DNA of 64,000 nt from positions 474,202-538,201 of the forward strand of contig NZ_FOSQ01000001.1 of the NCBI RefSeq assembly GCF_900114315.1. Reading direction: 5' to 3'. This DNA comes from Falsiroseomonas stagni DSM 19981. GTDB taxonomy: Bacteria > Pseudomonadota > Alphaproteobacteria > Acetobacterales > Acetobacteraceae. Positions 45,857 to 55,000 of the stretch are shown here, piece by piece (the first letter of the stretch is position 1; the number at the start of each line of letters is the position of its first letter). The notes beneath the pieces are model-generated. The model did not search any database. It was not told where the DNA came from and worked only from the letters and a program-made list of their open reading frames with translations. The translations under genes were made by a program, and so were the position numbers.

Positions 45857-46668
45857 CCCTGCGCGGCCAGGAAGCGCAGCACCTCCCGCGCACAACGTTC
45901 CGGTGCGGCATCGCCGATGTTGTGGGGCATGCCGTCATACTCGACGAGTTCTGCGTTCGGGATCGCCTTCGCCATGACCTCATAGGTGTTGTTCTCGCCG
46001 ATCGGCTCATGGCCCGGGGCGACGATCAGGGTCGGGCAGCCGATGCGGGGCAGGTCGTCGGTCCAGTCGCGGGAGGACATGTGCGTGACGAAGCGGCCGA
46101 TCCAGGCGGGATCATTCGCGCCGACCTGGCGGCAGAACCAGTCCACCAGGGCGGGGTCGGCGTCGGGGCCGAAGCGGTCGCTGGCGGTGGCACGGACGAA
46201 GGCCTCGATGCCCACCTTGCCGATGCGCTCCGGCCAGGTGGCGGCCTGGGTGCCCTTCAGGCCCGGGGTGGAGGCGAAGAGGCTGAGGGTGGCGACACGC
46301 TCCGGGCTTTCCATGGCCAGGCGCTGGCCGACATAGCCGCCGGCGGAGAGGCCCACGACATGCACGCGCGGCACCGCCAGCAGGTCCAGCAATTCGCGCG
46401 CATCCTGTACCAGCCGTTCCAGGCTGAAGGGTGTGTCGGGGCCAGGGATTTCCGACGATCCGTGCCCGCGCAACTCCATGCTGATGGTCGCGTGCTGGCG
46501 CGCGATGATCGGCGTCCAGGCATACCAGCGGCGGTAGCGGCCCATGGCGGCGTGCAGCATCAGCACGGGGATGCCCTGGTCGCGCCAGGGATCGGTGAAG
46601 TCATCGACCCGATAGGCGAGGCTGATGCCGTCGCTGCTGGTGAAGCGCGACAGAGTCGGCTCGATCAT
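45853..46668 (-). CDS. Alpha/beta hydrolase
   Basis: A 271-residue paralogue of the hydrolase at 42524-43342. The nucleophile is in HVVGLSAGGYVGQRLA, the oxyanion loop in LMLHAAMGRY and the His in EYDGMPHNIGD. It overlaps the reductase gene by ATGA and lies 16 bp downstream of a Bug receptor gene, so the three form a short minus-strand operon. Confidence 0.9.
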   Translation of the reverse strand: MIEPTLSRFTSSDGISLAYRVDDFTDPWRDQGIPVLMLHAAMGRYRRWYAWTPIIARQHATISMELRGHGSSEIPGPDTPFSLERLVQDARELLDLLAVPRVHVVGLSAGGYVGQRLAMESPERVATLSLFASTPGLKGTQAATWPERIGKVGIEAFVRATASDRFGPDADPALVDWFCRQVGANDPAWIGRFVTHMSSRDWTDDLPRIGCPTLIVAPGHEPIGENNTYEVMAKAIPNAELVEYDGMPHNIGDAAPERCAREVLRFLAAQG

Positions 46669-46684
46669 GAGGGCAGGTTCCTGG

Positions 46685-47659
46685 TCAGTCGGGCCGGATA
46701 TTGGCGGCGCGGATCACGGCGGTGAAGCGCGCCGTCTCCCGCGCGATGGTCTCGGCATAGCGCGCGGCACCGGCGCCGGCGGGCACGAAGCCGAGGTCAT
46801 TGAGGCGCTGCTTGAGGTCGGGGCGCAGCACGGCCTCGTTGAAGGCGGTGGCGAGGCGATCGATCACGGGCTGAGGCGTGCCGGCGCGCGTCAGCACGCC
46901 CCAATGCGTGTAGAGATCGACACCGGGCAGGCCGAGTTCCTTGAAGGTGGGGACATCGGGGAAGGCATCGGCGCGGGTGTCGCCGGTGACGGCCAGCGCA
47001 CGCACCCGGCCACTGGCGATATGCGCGGCGGAAGCGCTGAGCCCGTTGACGCCGAGCGGCACATGGCCCGCGATGATGTCGTTCATCGCCGGGCCGGTGC
47101 CGCGATAGGGCAGGTGCGTCAGGTCGATCCCGGCCTCGGCCTTCAGCATCTCTCCCACCAGATGCGTCGGCGCGCCATTGCCGCCGGAGGCATAGGCGAG
47201 GGTGCCGGGCCGCGCCTTCGCCAGCGCGATCAGCTGCGGCAGCGTCGTGGCGGGGACGGAGGGATGCGCCAGCAGCACTACGGGGGCATAGGCCAGGATG
47301 GTGACGGGCGCGAAATCGCGTGCGGGGTCGTAGGGCAGGCTGGGCAGCAGGCCGGGATTGATCACGAAGGTGCTGTCGAGCGCGACAAGCGTGTAGCCAT
47401 CCGGCTCCGCCCGCGCCGCGATCTCCGTGCCGACGACGCTGGCGGCGCCGGGACGGTTCTCGATCACCAATTGCTGGCCGAGGGCGCGGGTGACGTAGGG
47501 TTCCAGGATGCGGACCAGATTGTCCGTGCCGCCGCCCGGGCCGAAGGGGATCACGACGCGGATCGGGCGCACCGGAAAGGCCGGCTGCGCGGTGGCGGCG
47601 CCCGCCAGGCCGGCGGCGCCCAGCGTGCCGAGGAGCGCGCGGCGGGAGATGCTGGTCAT
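46685..47659 (-). CDS. Bug/TctC family solute-binding receptor
   Basis: A 324-residue receptor. The signal peptide MTSISRRALLGTLGAAGLAG has a Tat-like twin Arg. FPVRPIRVVIPFGPGGGTDN and QQLVIENRPGAASVVGTEIA are family signatures. It heads the minus-strand operon (receptor, hydrolase, reductase), which mirrors the plus-strand operon ending at 44880. The ATG at 47659 is chosen for its standard signal peptide. Confidence 0.9.
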   Translation of the reverse strand: MTSISRRALLGTLGAAGLAGAATAQPAFPVRPIRVVIPFGPGGGTDNLVRILEPYVTRALGQQLVIENRPGAASVVGTEIAARAEPDGYTLVALDSTFVINPGLLPSLPYDPARDFAPVTILAYAPVVLLAHPSVPATTLPQLIALAKARPGTLAYASGGNGAPTHLVGEMLKAEAGIDLTHLPYRGTGPAMNDIIAGHVPLGVNGLSASAAHIASGRVRALAVTGDTRADAFPDVPTFKELGLPGVDLYTHWGVLTRAGTPQPVIDRLATAFNEAVLRPDLKQRLNDLGFVPAGAGAARYAETIARETARFTAVIRAANIRPD

Positions 47660-47838
47660 GGCCCGATGTCCCTGCTGTATCCCAGCAAGCTTGCGGGCGC
47701 GGGCTGGGCGGCGCAAGGCCGTTCGCCGATCGGGAAGCGAGCGATGCCAACGGCGCGGCGGCCCCGCGTTGCTGTGGATCAAGGCGGCTGTACCCGCGGG
47801 CGTGCAGGCTGCCGCCGAACCAGGGAGGAGGCCTTGCG

Positions 47839-48258
47839 ATGCGTGACCGCACGATGGGTGATCTGGTGAAGGACCAGCGGCCGCTGGCGCTGCCGCCGGG
47901 GACGAGCGTGGCGGAAGCCTGCGCGGCGATGCGTGCGCGCCGCGTCGGCGCGGTGCTGGTGGTGGAGGGCGACCGGCTGGCGGGCATCTTCACCGGCCGG
48001 GACGCGCTGCGCTGCCTGGCGGAGGCGCTGGACGCCAGGGCCACGACCCTGGCGCAGGTGATGACGGCGAACCCGACGACGCTGCCGCCGCATCACGGGG
48101 CCATGGAGGCGCTGCGCGTCCTCGATGACGGGGGTTTCCGGCATCTGCCGGTCTGCGACGATGGGCGCGTGGTCGGCATCGTCTCCCGCTACGATTTCCG
48201 GGCGCGGGAACATGCGCGCCTCGATGAGGAAAGCGGCTTCTTCGAGCGGATGCGCTGA
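47839..48258 (+). CDS. CBS-domain pair protein
   Basis: A 139-residue protein consisting of two CBS domains (about residues 8-60 and 72-130), with GAVLVVEGDRLAGIFTGRDAL and HLPVCDDGRVVGIVSRYDF as their core strands. Such Bateman modules bind adenosine nucleotides and regulate partners. No fused effector domain is present and the partner is unknown. Confidence 0.88.
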   Translation: MRDRTMGDLVKDQRPLALPPGTSVAEACAAMRARRVGAVLVVEGDRLAGIFTGRDALRCLAEALDARATTLAQVMTANPTTLPPHHGAMEALRVLDDGGFRHLPVCDDGRVVGIVSRYDFRAREHARLDEESGFFERMR

Positions 48259-48296
48259 GGGTAGGGTGTGCCCGCGAATCGCGGGGACATGCTGCC

Positions 48297-49268
48297 ATGG
48301 AAACGCCGGAGCCGATCTGGGACATCGCCCATCTCGGCCATGTCGAGATGCTGACGCCGAAGCCGGAGGAGAGCCTGCGCTTCTTCGTCGAGGTCATGGG
48401 CATGACGGAGGCCGGGCGGCGGGGCGACAGCGTCTACCTCCGCGGCTGGGACGATTACGAACGCTATTCGCTGCAACTGACGGCGAGCCATACCTCGGGC
48501 CTCGGCCATGCCGCCTTCCGCACGCGCAGCCCGCAGGCGCTGGCGCGGCGCGTGGCGGCGCTGCGCGCGGCGGGGCATGAGGTCACAGCGCATGAGGGCG
48601 AGTTCGGGCACGGCACGGGCTGGCGCTTCCGCGACCCGGATGGGCATGTGTTCGAGATCTACTACGAGACCGAATGGTATGAGGCGCCGGTGGCGTTGCG
48701 TCCCGCGCTGAAGAACCAGGCGCAGCGCTTTCCCGCGCGTGGCGTCAATGTGCGGCGGCTCGATCACTTCAACTGCCTGGCTGTCGATGTCCGCGCATGC
48801 CGGGAGTTCTTCGAGAGCAATCTCGGCCTCCGCTGCACCGAACGCATCGAGTTGGATAGCGGCGAGGAAGCGGGAATGTGGCTGACCGCCACCAACAAAT
48901 CCTACGACTTCGCCTTCACCAAGGAAGCGCATGGCGTGCATGGCCGCTTCCACCATGTGACCTTCGCGCTGGACAGCCGGGAGGCCATCCTCCAGGCCGC
49001 CGACGTGTTCCTGGAGAACGGCGTCTTCATCGAGACGGGGCCGCACAAGCACGCGGTGCAGCAGACCTTCTTCCTCTATGTTTGGGAACCCGGCGGCAAC
49101 CGGGTGGAGGTCGCGAATGCCGGTGCGCGCCTCGTGCTGGCGCCGGACTGGAAGACCATCACCTGGACGGAGACGGAGCGGAAGAAGGGCCAGGCTTGGG
49201 GGTTGCAGACCATCAGGTCCTTCCACACCCATGGCACGCCACCACTGCCCGATGGCGTCTATGACTGA
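48297..49268 (+). CDS. Type I extradiol (catechol 2,3-dioxygenase-like) VOC protein
   Basis: A 323-residue protein with two VOC domains. In the second, metal ligands are His in RRLDHFNC, His in GRFHHVTF and Glu in GNRVEVANAG, which is the 2-His-1-carboxylate site of extradiol ring-cleavage enzymes. The first domain starts DIAHLGHVEMLTPKPEES. It likely cleaves a catecholic substrate. It converges with an epoxide-hydrolase-like gene with a 10-bp overlap. Confidence 0.88.
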   Translation: METPEPIWDIAHLGHVEMLTPKPEESLRFFVEVMGMTEAGRRGDSVYLRGWDDYERYSLQLTASHTSGLGHAAFRTRSPQALARRVAALRAAGHEVTAHEGEFGHGTGWRFRDPDGHVFEIYYETEWYEAPVALRPALKNQAQRFPARGVNVRRLDHFNCLAVDVRACREFFESNLGLRCTERIELDSGEEAGMWLTATNKSYDFAFTKEAHGVHGRFHHVTFALDSREAILQAADVFLENGVFIETGPHKHAVQQTFFLYVWEPGGNRVEVANAGARLVLAPDWKTITWTETERKKGQAWGLQTIRSFHTHGTPPLPDGVYD

Positions 49269-50356
49269 AGGAAGTCCAGCAGCAGGGAGGCGGTGATCGC
49301 CGGCTGTTCCTGCTGCACCCAGTGTCCGGCGCCGGGCACCAGATGGGCGCCGCGGAAATCGGCGCAGGCGGTGTCCTGCATGCGGGTGAAGGCGCCGGGG
49401 AACTGGTAGGTGCCCCAGTCGCTGGCGCCGCTGATGAAGAGGGCCGGCACCTCGATCCGCCGGCCGCTGAACAGGGTGAGTTCGGCGGCATTCGCGCCGC
49501 CGGTGTTGCAGCGATAGGATTGCAGCCCGCCCTGGAAGCCGGTGCGCGCGTATTCGGCGGCATAGACGGCAAGATCGCTGTCAGGCAGCCAGGTATTGGC
49601 GGCGATCTCGGCCGGTGACGGCATGAAGGGATCGACTGCCTCCGGCATCGTCGCGTGCAGGGGCATGATGTAGTAGTCCGGCATCTGCGCCAGCTCCGTC
49701 GCCGTCCAGCCCTTCAGCGGATAGGGCTTGTTGCCGGGCCATTCGGCGGATTTGTGGTGGTAATAGGCGCGCAGGAAGGCGAGCAGCCCCTGCGGCGCGT
49801 GGTTCATGTCGGACGCGGCGGGACGCGTCGCATAGTACCATTGGTAGTGCTTGCGGGGCGGCGTCAGCGCGGCCATCGCTGTGTGGACATCCTCCTGCGG
49901 CGCGGGGTTGCGCGCCGGCGGCCCCGCGAAAGGGGACGACATCAGGGCGACTCTGGAGAAAATGTCGGGGCGCACCAGCGCGCACCAGGCGGCGACGGGC
50001 GATCCGAAATCATGGCCGATCACGGCACGGGTGCGGGCGATGCCCATCGCCTCCAGCAGCGCCAGGGCATCCCGGACGAAATTCAGCATGTGGAAGGGGG
50101 CGAGCGGCGCGTCGTATTCGGCGGTCCAGCCGGTGGTGCGGCCATAGCCGCGCTGGTCCGGCGCCACGACGTGGTAGCCCGCTTCCGCCAGCCTCGGCAT
50201 CACATGGCGCCAGGAGAAGGCGAGTTCGGGAAAGCCGTGCAGCAGCAGCAGGCAGGGGCGTCCTGCCTCCCCGGCTTCCAGCACATGCATCGTGAGCCCG
50301 TTCACGCCCGGGACCATGCGGCTGCGGATGCCGGGCGGCAGGGGCAGGGGGGTCAT
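49259..50356 (-). CDS. Alpha/beta hydrolase, epoxide hydrolase-like
   Basis: A 365-residue protein with the HGFPELAFSWRHV oxyanion motif and an Asp nucleophile in VIGHDFGSPVAAW, which is typical of epoxide hydrolases and haloalkane dehalogenases. The general base His lies in GAGHWVQQEQP. The lid region contains tyrosines that may bind the epoxide oxygen. It is transcribed opposite to the dioxygenase-like gene. The ATG at 50356 gives a family-typical start. Confidence 0.88.
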   Translation of the reverse strand: MTPLPLPPGIRSRMVPGVNGLTMHVLEAGEAGRPCLLLLHGFPELAFSWRHVMPRLAEAGYHVVAPDQRGYGRTTGWTAEYDAPLAPFHMLNFVRDALALLEAMGIARTRAVIGHDFGSPVAAWCALVRPDIFSRVALMSSPFAGPPARNPAPQEDVHTAMAALTPPRKHYQWYYATRPAASDMNHAPQGLLAFLRAYYHHKSAEWPGNKPYPLKGWTATELAQMPDYYIMPLHATMPEAVDPFMPSPAEIAANTWLPDSDLAVYAAEYARTGFQGGLQSYRCNTGGANAAELTLFSGRRIEVPALFISGASDWGTYQFPGAFTRMQDTACADFRGAHLVPGAGHWVQQEQPAITASLLLDFLQS

Positions 50357-50436
50357 GCGGTGCGTCTCCCTCGATGGCTTGCCGGCAGTGTAGCAGCCGC
50401 CCACACTTGCGGCGACCAGGAGCGGGAGACGGCGCG

Positions 50437-51348
50437 ATGTGGCAGGCCCACACCATCATCCATAACGGCGTGGCGATGCCCTTCAACGATGCGCGCATCC
50501 ATCCGCTCGCACTCGGCGTCGCCTTCGGCGTGGCGGTGTTCGAGGGGCTGCGCGCCTATCGCCATCCCGTCACCGGCGGCTTCAGCGTGTTCCGGCTGGA
50601 TGAGCACCTGGCGCGGTTGCAGCAGGGCATGAAGGTGATGCGCTTCGACAATCCACCCACCAGCGAGACGCTGCGCGCGGCGGTGCTGGAGGTGATCCGC
50701 CTGAACGCGCCGGATGAAGATGCCTATCTGCGCGTGCAGGTGCAGATCGAGACGATGGGGATGATGGCGACGACGGGTCCCGTCGGCTGGATCGCCGCCG
50801 CGCTGCCGCGCGAACGCAGCAAGAAATTCGCGAGCGGGTTGGCGGCCTGCGTCTCCTCCTGGACCCGGATCGCCGACAATGCCATGCCGCCGCGGGTCAA
50901 GGCCTCCGCCAACTATCACGCCAGCCGGCTGGCGACCTTGCAGGCGAAGGCGGATGGCTATGACAGCGCGCTGCTGCTGACGGCGCGGGGCAAGGTATCC
51001 GAGGCCGCGGCGGCCTGCCTGTTCCTGGTGCGGGACGGCGTGCTGGTGACACCGGGGCGGACGAGCGACATCCTGGAAAGCGTCACCCGCGACACCGTCA
51101 TCATCCTGGCCCGCGAGCTTGGCATCCCCGTGGAGGAGCGGGAGGTCGATCGCACGGAGCTCTATGTCGCCGACGAAGTGTTCCTGTGTGGCACGGGGCA
51201 GGAGCTGGTGGCGGTGACCTCGGTGGACCGGCTGCCCGTGGGCGATGGCAAGCCCGGCGGGATGACGCAGCGTCTCCAGGCGGCCTATGAGGCGGTGGTG
51301 CGCGGCACCACCGACGCCCATCCGGAATGGCGCGCCATCGTCAGCTGA
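50437..51348 (+). CDS. Branched-chain amino acid aminotransferase-like (fold type IV)
   Basis: A 303-residue PLP enzyme. HPLALGVAFGVAVFEGLRAY is the N-terminal signature and the PLP Lys is in RVKASANYHASRLATLQAK. EVFLCGTGQELVAVTSVD binds the PLP phosphate. It may be IlvE or a related transaminase such as a D-amino acid or amine type; the nearby hydantoinase genes make a specialised role possible. It converges with hyuA, overlapping by 8 bp. Confidence 0.87.
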   Translation: MWQAHTIIHNGVAMPFNDARIHPLALGVAFGVAVFEGLRAYRHPVTGGFSVFRLDEHLARLQQGMKVMRFDNPPTSETLRAAVLEVIRLNAPDEDAYLRVQVQIETMGMMATTGPVGWIAAALPRERSKKFASGLAACVSSWTRIADNAMPPRVKASANYHASRLATLQAKADGYDSALLLTARGKVSEAAAACLFLVRDGVLVTPGRTSDILESVTRDTVIILARELGIPVEEREVDRTELYVADEVFLCGTGQELVAVTSVDRLPVGDGKPGGMTQRLQAAYEAVVRGTTDAHPEWRAIVS

Positions 51349-53410
51349 AGGCTACCACGAGGTTGAGCCCGGCGTCGCAGGTGGCGGCGGCGCCGGGGGG
51401 AAGGACCAGCGTGCTTTCCCGCTCCTCCACCAAAGCGGGGCCGGTGACGGTATCGCCGGGGCGGAGCGCGGTGCGGTCGATCACCGCGGCCTCGACGAAG
51501 CCGGTGCCGAACCAGGCGCGGCGCGTGCCCTTGCGGGCGGTGCCGGCGCGCTGGCCAGCGGGGGCCAGGCGCAGCGACGGCGTCGGGCCGCTGACGATGA
51601 CGCGCCAGCCGACGGTTTCGACGGGCAGCCCGGCTTCGACCCGGCCGTAGAGGTGGCGGTATTCCGCTTCGAAGGCGGTGCGGATGGCGTCGCGGTCACC
51701 CTGTGCGATGGCGTCGGCGCCGATGGCCGCTTCCACCTGGTAGCCCTGGCCGGCATAGCGCAGGGCGGCGAGGATGCGGATGCCGACATCGCTGTCCGCC
51801 ACGCCGGCTTCTGCGACCATCGCCCGGCCCTCTGCTTCCATCGCGCCGATCATCAGGCGCAGCGCGTCCATGTCGAGCGTGGCCAGCGGCGCGACCATGG
51901 CGCGCAGATGCGCGAAGGCGATGGGCGCGGCGAGGAAGCCGAAGGCCGAGGCGACGCCGGCGCCGGGCGGCGAGACCAGCTTCGCCAGGCCGAGCTTCAT
52001 CGCGATGGCGCAGGCATGGACGGGGCCGGCGCCGCCGATCGGCACCATGGCGTAATCCTCGATCCGGCGCGCCTTTTCCAGTGCGTGGATCGCAGCGGCC
52101 TGGGCCATGGTGCCGTTCACCGTCTCATGCACCGCCCAGGCGGCCTCCACCGCGGACAGGCCGAGCGGCGTGCCGATGTGGTCGAGCAGCGCGCGTTCCG
52201 CCGCCGCCACATCCAGCGCCATGTCGCCGCCGAGGAAGCTGTCCGGCGCCAGGTAGCCGAGCAGCAGGTCGGAATCCGTCACCGTGGGGAGCGTGCCGCC
52301 GAGGCCGTAGCAGGCGGGGCCGGGATCGCTGCTGGCGCTGTCGGGGCCGACCTTGATGAGGCCAAGGCGATCGACACGCGCGATGGAGCCGCCGCCGGCA
52401 CCGATCTCGATCATCTCGACCACCGGCACCTTCAACGGAAACCCGCTGCCCTTGCGGAAGCGATCGACGCGAGAAACTTCGAAATCGAGGCTGCGCTGCG
52501 GCTCGCCCTGGTCGATCAGCGCTGCCTTGGCGGTGGTGCCGCCCATGTCGAAGCAGAGGACATCGGGCGCGCCGGCGGCCTGGCCCACGATGCGCGTCGC
52601 CTGCACGCCGCCGGCAGGGCCGGATTGCACGAGGCGGATGGGGTGCTTCGCCGCGACGTCGTCGCGCACCGTGCCGCCATCCGACAGCATCAGGAACAGC
52701 GGGCCGGTGAGGCCGGCGTCGCGGAGGCCGCCGCGCAGCCTTGCCACGTAGCGTTCGAAGACGGGCTGGACATAGGCGTTGCAGATGGTCGTGGTGCCGC
52801 GCTCGTATTCGCCGATTTCCGGCACGAGGTCCGAGGACAGGCACAGCGTCAGTCCCGGCGCTTCCTCCCGCGCCAACTCCGCCAGGCGGCGTTCATGGAC
52901 GGGGTTGAGGAAGGCATGCAGCAGGCAGATGGCCAGCGCCTGCGCGCCGCCATCGCGCAGCGCGCGGATCGCGGCGCGGGCCGCGTCCTCATCCAGTGGC
53001 GTGACGACTGCGCCATCGGCGCGCAGCCGTTCCGGCACGCCGAGCCGCAGGCGCCGCGGCACCAGCGGTTCGGGGCGGCGCATGAAGAGGTCGTAGGTGT
53101 CGTGGCGGAGCTCGGTGCCGATTTCCGGGATGTCGCGGAACCCCTCGGTGGTGAGGAATCCCGTGGGGACGCCACGGCGCTCGATCAGCGCATTGGCGAC
53201 GAGGGTGGTGCCGTGGATGACGTGGCTGACCTGATCCGGGGCGACGCCATGGGTGGCCATGAGCTGGCGGATACCCTCCAGCACCGCCTGTTCCGGCGCG
53301 TGTGGCGTGGTGAGGAGCTTGCCGTTGAAGAGCCGTCCGTCGCGGCTGTCCAGCAGCACGAAATCGGTAAAGGTGCCGCCGATATCGACGCCGATCTGCC
53401 AGGGCGTCAT
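51341..53410 (-). CDS. hyuA: Hydantoinase/oxoprolinase subunit A
   Basis: A 689-residue ATP-dependent ASKHA-fold protein. The N-terminal phosphate loop is QIGVDIGGTFTDFVLLD and the second is CFDMGGTTAKAALID. GAGGGSIARVD and GGAGPVHACAIA follow. HyuA-HyuB pairs hydrolyse N-methylhydantoins or 5-oxoproline with ATP; relatives carboxylate acetone or acetophenone. It overlaps hyuB by ATGA. Confidence 0.92.
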   Translation of the reverse strand: MTPWQIGVDIGGTFTDFVLLDSRDGRLFNGKLLTTPHAPEQAVLEGIRQLMATHGVAPDQVSHVIHGTTLVANALIERRGVPTGFLTTEGFRDIPEIGTELRHDTYDLFMRRPEPLVPRRLRLGVPERLRADGAVVTPLDEDAARAAIRALRDGGAQALAICLLHAFLNPVHERRLAELAREEAPGLTLCLSSDLVPEIGEYERGTTTICNAYVQPVFERYVARLRGGLRDAGLTGPLFLMLSDGGTVRDDVAAKHPIRLVQSGPAGGVQATRIVGQAAGAPDVLCFDMGGTTAKAALIDQGEPQRSLDFEVSRVDRFRKGSGFPLKVPVVEMIEIGAGGGSIARVDRLGLIKVGPDSASSDPGPACYGLGGTLPTVTDSDLLLGYLAPDSFLGGDMALDVAAAERALLDHIGTPLGLSAVEAAWAVHETVNGTMAQAAAIHALEKARRIEDYAMVPIGGAGPVHACAIAMKLGLAKLVSPPGAGVASAFGFLAAPIAFAHLRAMVAPLATLDMDALRLMIGAMEAEGRAMVAEAGVADSDVGIRILAALRYAGQGYQVEAAIGADAIAQGDRDAIRTAFEAEYRHLYGRVEAGLPVETVGWRVIVSGPTPSLRLAPAGQRAGTARKGTRRAWFGTGFVEAAVIDRTALRPGDTVTGPALVEERESTLVLPPGAAATCDAGLNLVVAFS

Positions 53411-54999
53411 GCCAGGTAGCCTTCCGCCTGGTCCGCCGCGCGGGCTTCCGCGCTGCGTTCGCCGGGAGGGCCGAAGCCGCCGCCGCCGGGAGTCTCGAAG
53501 GTGAGGGTATCGCCGGGCTGGAGCGTGATGCGCGCCTTGGCGGCGACCTGTGTGCCGTTCAGAAGATCGCGGCCGGCGCGGCCCGCTTCGCCACCGAGGA
53601 GCCCGCGGGGCGGGTGCTGCACGCGTTCGTGGCGATAGGTGGCGGTCACCGGCTTCTCCCCAATCACGCGGAAGCCGAGCCGCTGGCCGAGGCCGCCGCG
53701 GGTGCGACCATCGCCGCCGCTGCCCGGGATCAGCGACTTCTCCGTCACCAGCATCGGCACCGCATTCTCGAACTGCTCCACCGGCTGCGTCGCGACGTTG
53801 GAGGGGAAGGAGAGGCAGGAGGCGCCATCATGCGACGCCGCCGCGCCATGCCCGCCATTCATGAAGAACATCCGGACATAGCGGCGGCCATCGTGCTGTT
53901 CGCCGGTGAAGTAGACGTTCCAAAGCGGGCTGCCGCATTCCGCGACTACACGATCCGGAATCATCTTCGCCAGCGCCGCCAGCACCAGCATGGGCAGGTA
54001 GTGGCCGGTCAGGTGCCGGCCCCAGACCGGCGCCGGGTGGCGCGGGTTCACGATGCTGCCTTCGGGCGCGATCAGGGTGATCGGCCGAAAACTGCCATCA
54101 TTGTTCGGCGTCAGCGGGTCGAAGGCGCATTTCACGGCGTAGTTGGAATAGGCGCGGGTGAAGTTCAGCGGGGAGTTCACGGGGCGGGGAATCTGCGCGC
54201 CGGTGCCGGTGAAATCCAAGGCCAGTTGATCGCCCTTGATGGCGAGGCGCAGCCGTATGGTGACGGGATGCTCGAAGCCGTCAGAGGTGACTTCGTCCGT
54301 CACCTCCCCATCCGGCACGGCGGCGATCGCGTCGCGCATCGCGCGCTCCGACCGCCCGAAGATCTCGGCCGCCAATTCGTCGACGGACGAAATGCCTTCC
54401 TCGGCGAGGATGCGCAGCAGGCGGGGCTCGGCCTGGTCATACATCGCGAACTGCGCGCGGATGTCGCCCAGCACCTCGCCGGGCATTCGCAGATTGGCCT
54501 CCAGGAAGGCGATGACGTCCTCGTTCTCCACGCCGCCCTTCAGGATGCGGGCGACGGGGATGGTGAGGCCTTCCTCCCAGGCGTCACGCGCCTCCACGGA
54601 GGGGGCGCCGCCGATATCGGTGGCGTGGAAGGTGCTGCCGATCCAGGCGATGATGTGGCCGCGGGCAAAGACCGGCTTCACCATGGTGATGTCGTTCAGG
54701 TGGCCGGTGCCGAGATAGCCGTCATTGCTGATCAGCACATCGCCTTGTTGCAGCCGCGTGCGCGGGATGCGGGCCAGCATGGCGGAGAGCGTGCGCGGCA
54801 TGGTGCCGACGAAGCTGGGGACGGAGCGCGAGGATTGCGCGAATTGCCGCCCCCCGCTGTCCATCAGCCCGACGGCCATGTCCCAGTTGTCGCGCACGAC
54901 GGAGGAGAAGGAGGTGCGGACGAAGGTCTCCGCGGCCTCATCCATCAGCCCCGCTATGCGGGCCCAGGCATTGCCGAGTCGGAGCGCCGAGAGCGCCAT
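53407..54999 (-). CDS. hyuB: Hydantoinase subunit B
   Basis: A 530-residue partner of HyuA. ISNDGYLGTGHLNDITMVKPVF, ITLIAPEGSIVNPRHPAPVWGRHLTGH and the C-terminal FETPGGGGFGPPGERS are the HyuB signatures. It sits between the TPP enzyme gene (1-bp gap) and hyuA (4-bp overlap), so all three are one operon. Confidence 0.92.
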   Translation of the reverse strand: MALSALRLGNAWARIAGLMDEAAETFVRTSFSSVVRDNWDMAVGLMDSGGRQFAQSSRSVPSFVGTMPRTLSAMLARIPRTRLQQGDVLISNDGYLGTGHLNDITMVKPVFARGHIIAWIGSTFHATDIGGAPSVEARDAWEEGLTIPVARILKGGVENEDVIAFLEANLRMPGEVLGDIRAQFAMYDQAEPRLLRILAEEGISSVDELAAEIFGRSERAMRDAIAAVPDGEVTDEVTSDGFEHPVTIRLRLAIKGDQLALDFTGTGAQIPRPVNSPLNFTRAYSNYAVKCAFDPLTPNNDGSFRPITLIAPEGSIVNPRHPAPVWGRHLTGHYLPMLVLAALAKMIPDRVVAECGSPLWNVYFTGEQHDGRRYVRMFFMNGGHGAAASHDGASCLSFPSNVATQPVEQFENAVPMLVTEKSLIPGSGGDGRTRGGLGQRLGFRVIGEKPVTATYRHERVQHPPRGLLGGEAGRAGRDLLNGTQVAAKARITLQPGDTLTFETPGGGGFGPPGERSAEARAADQAEGYLA

Positions 55000-55000
55000 C

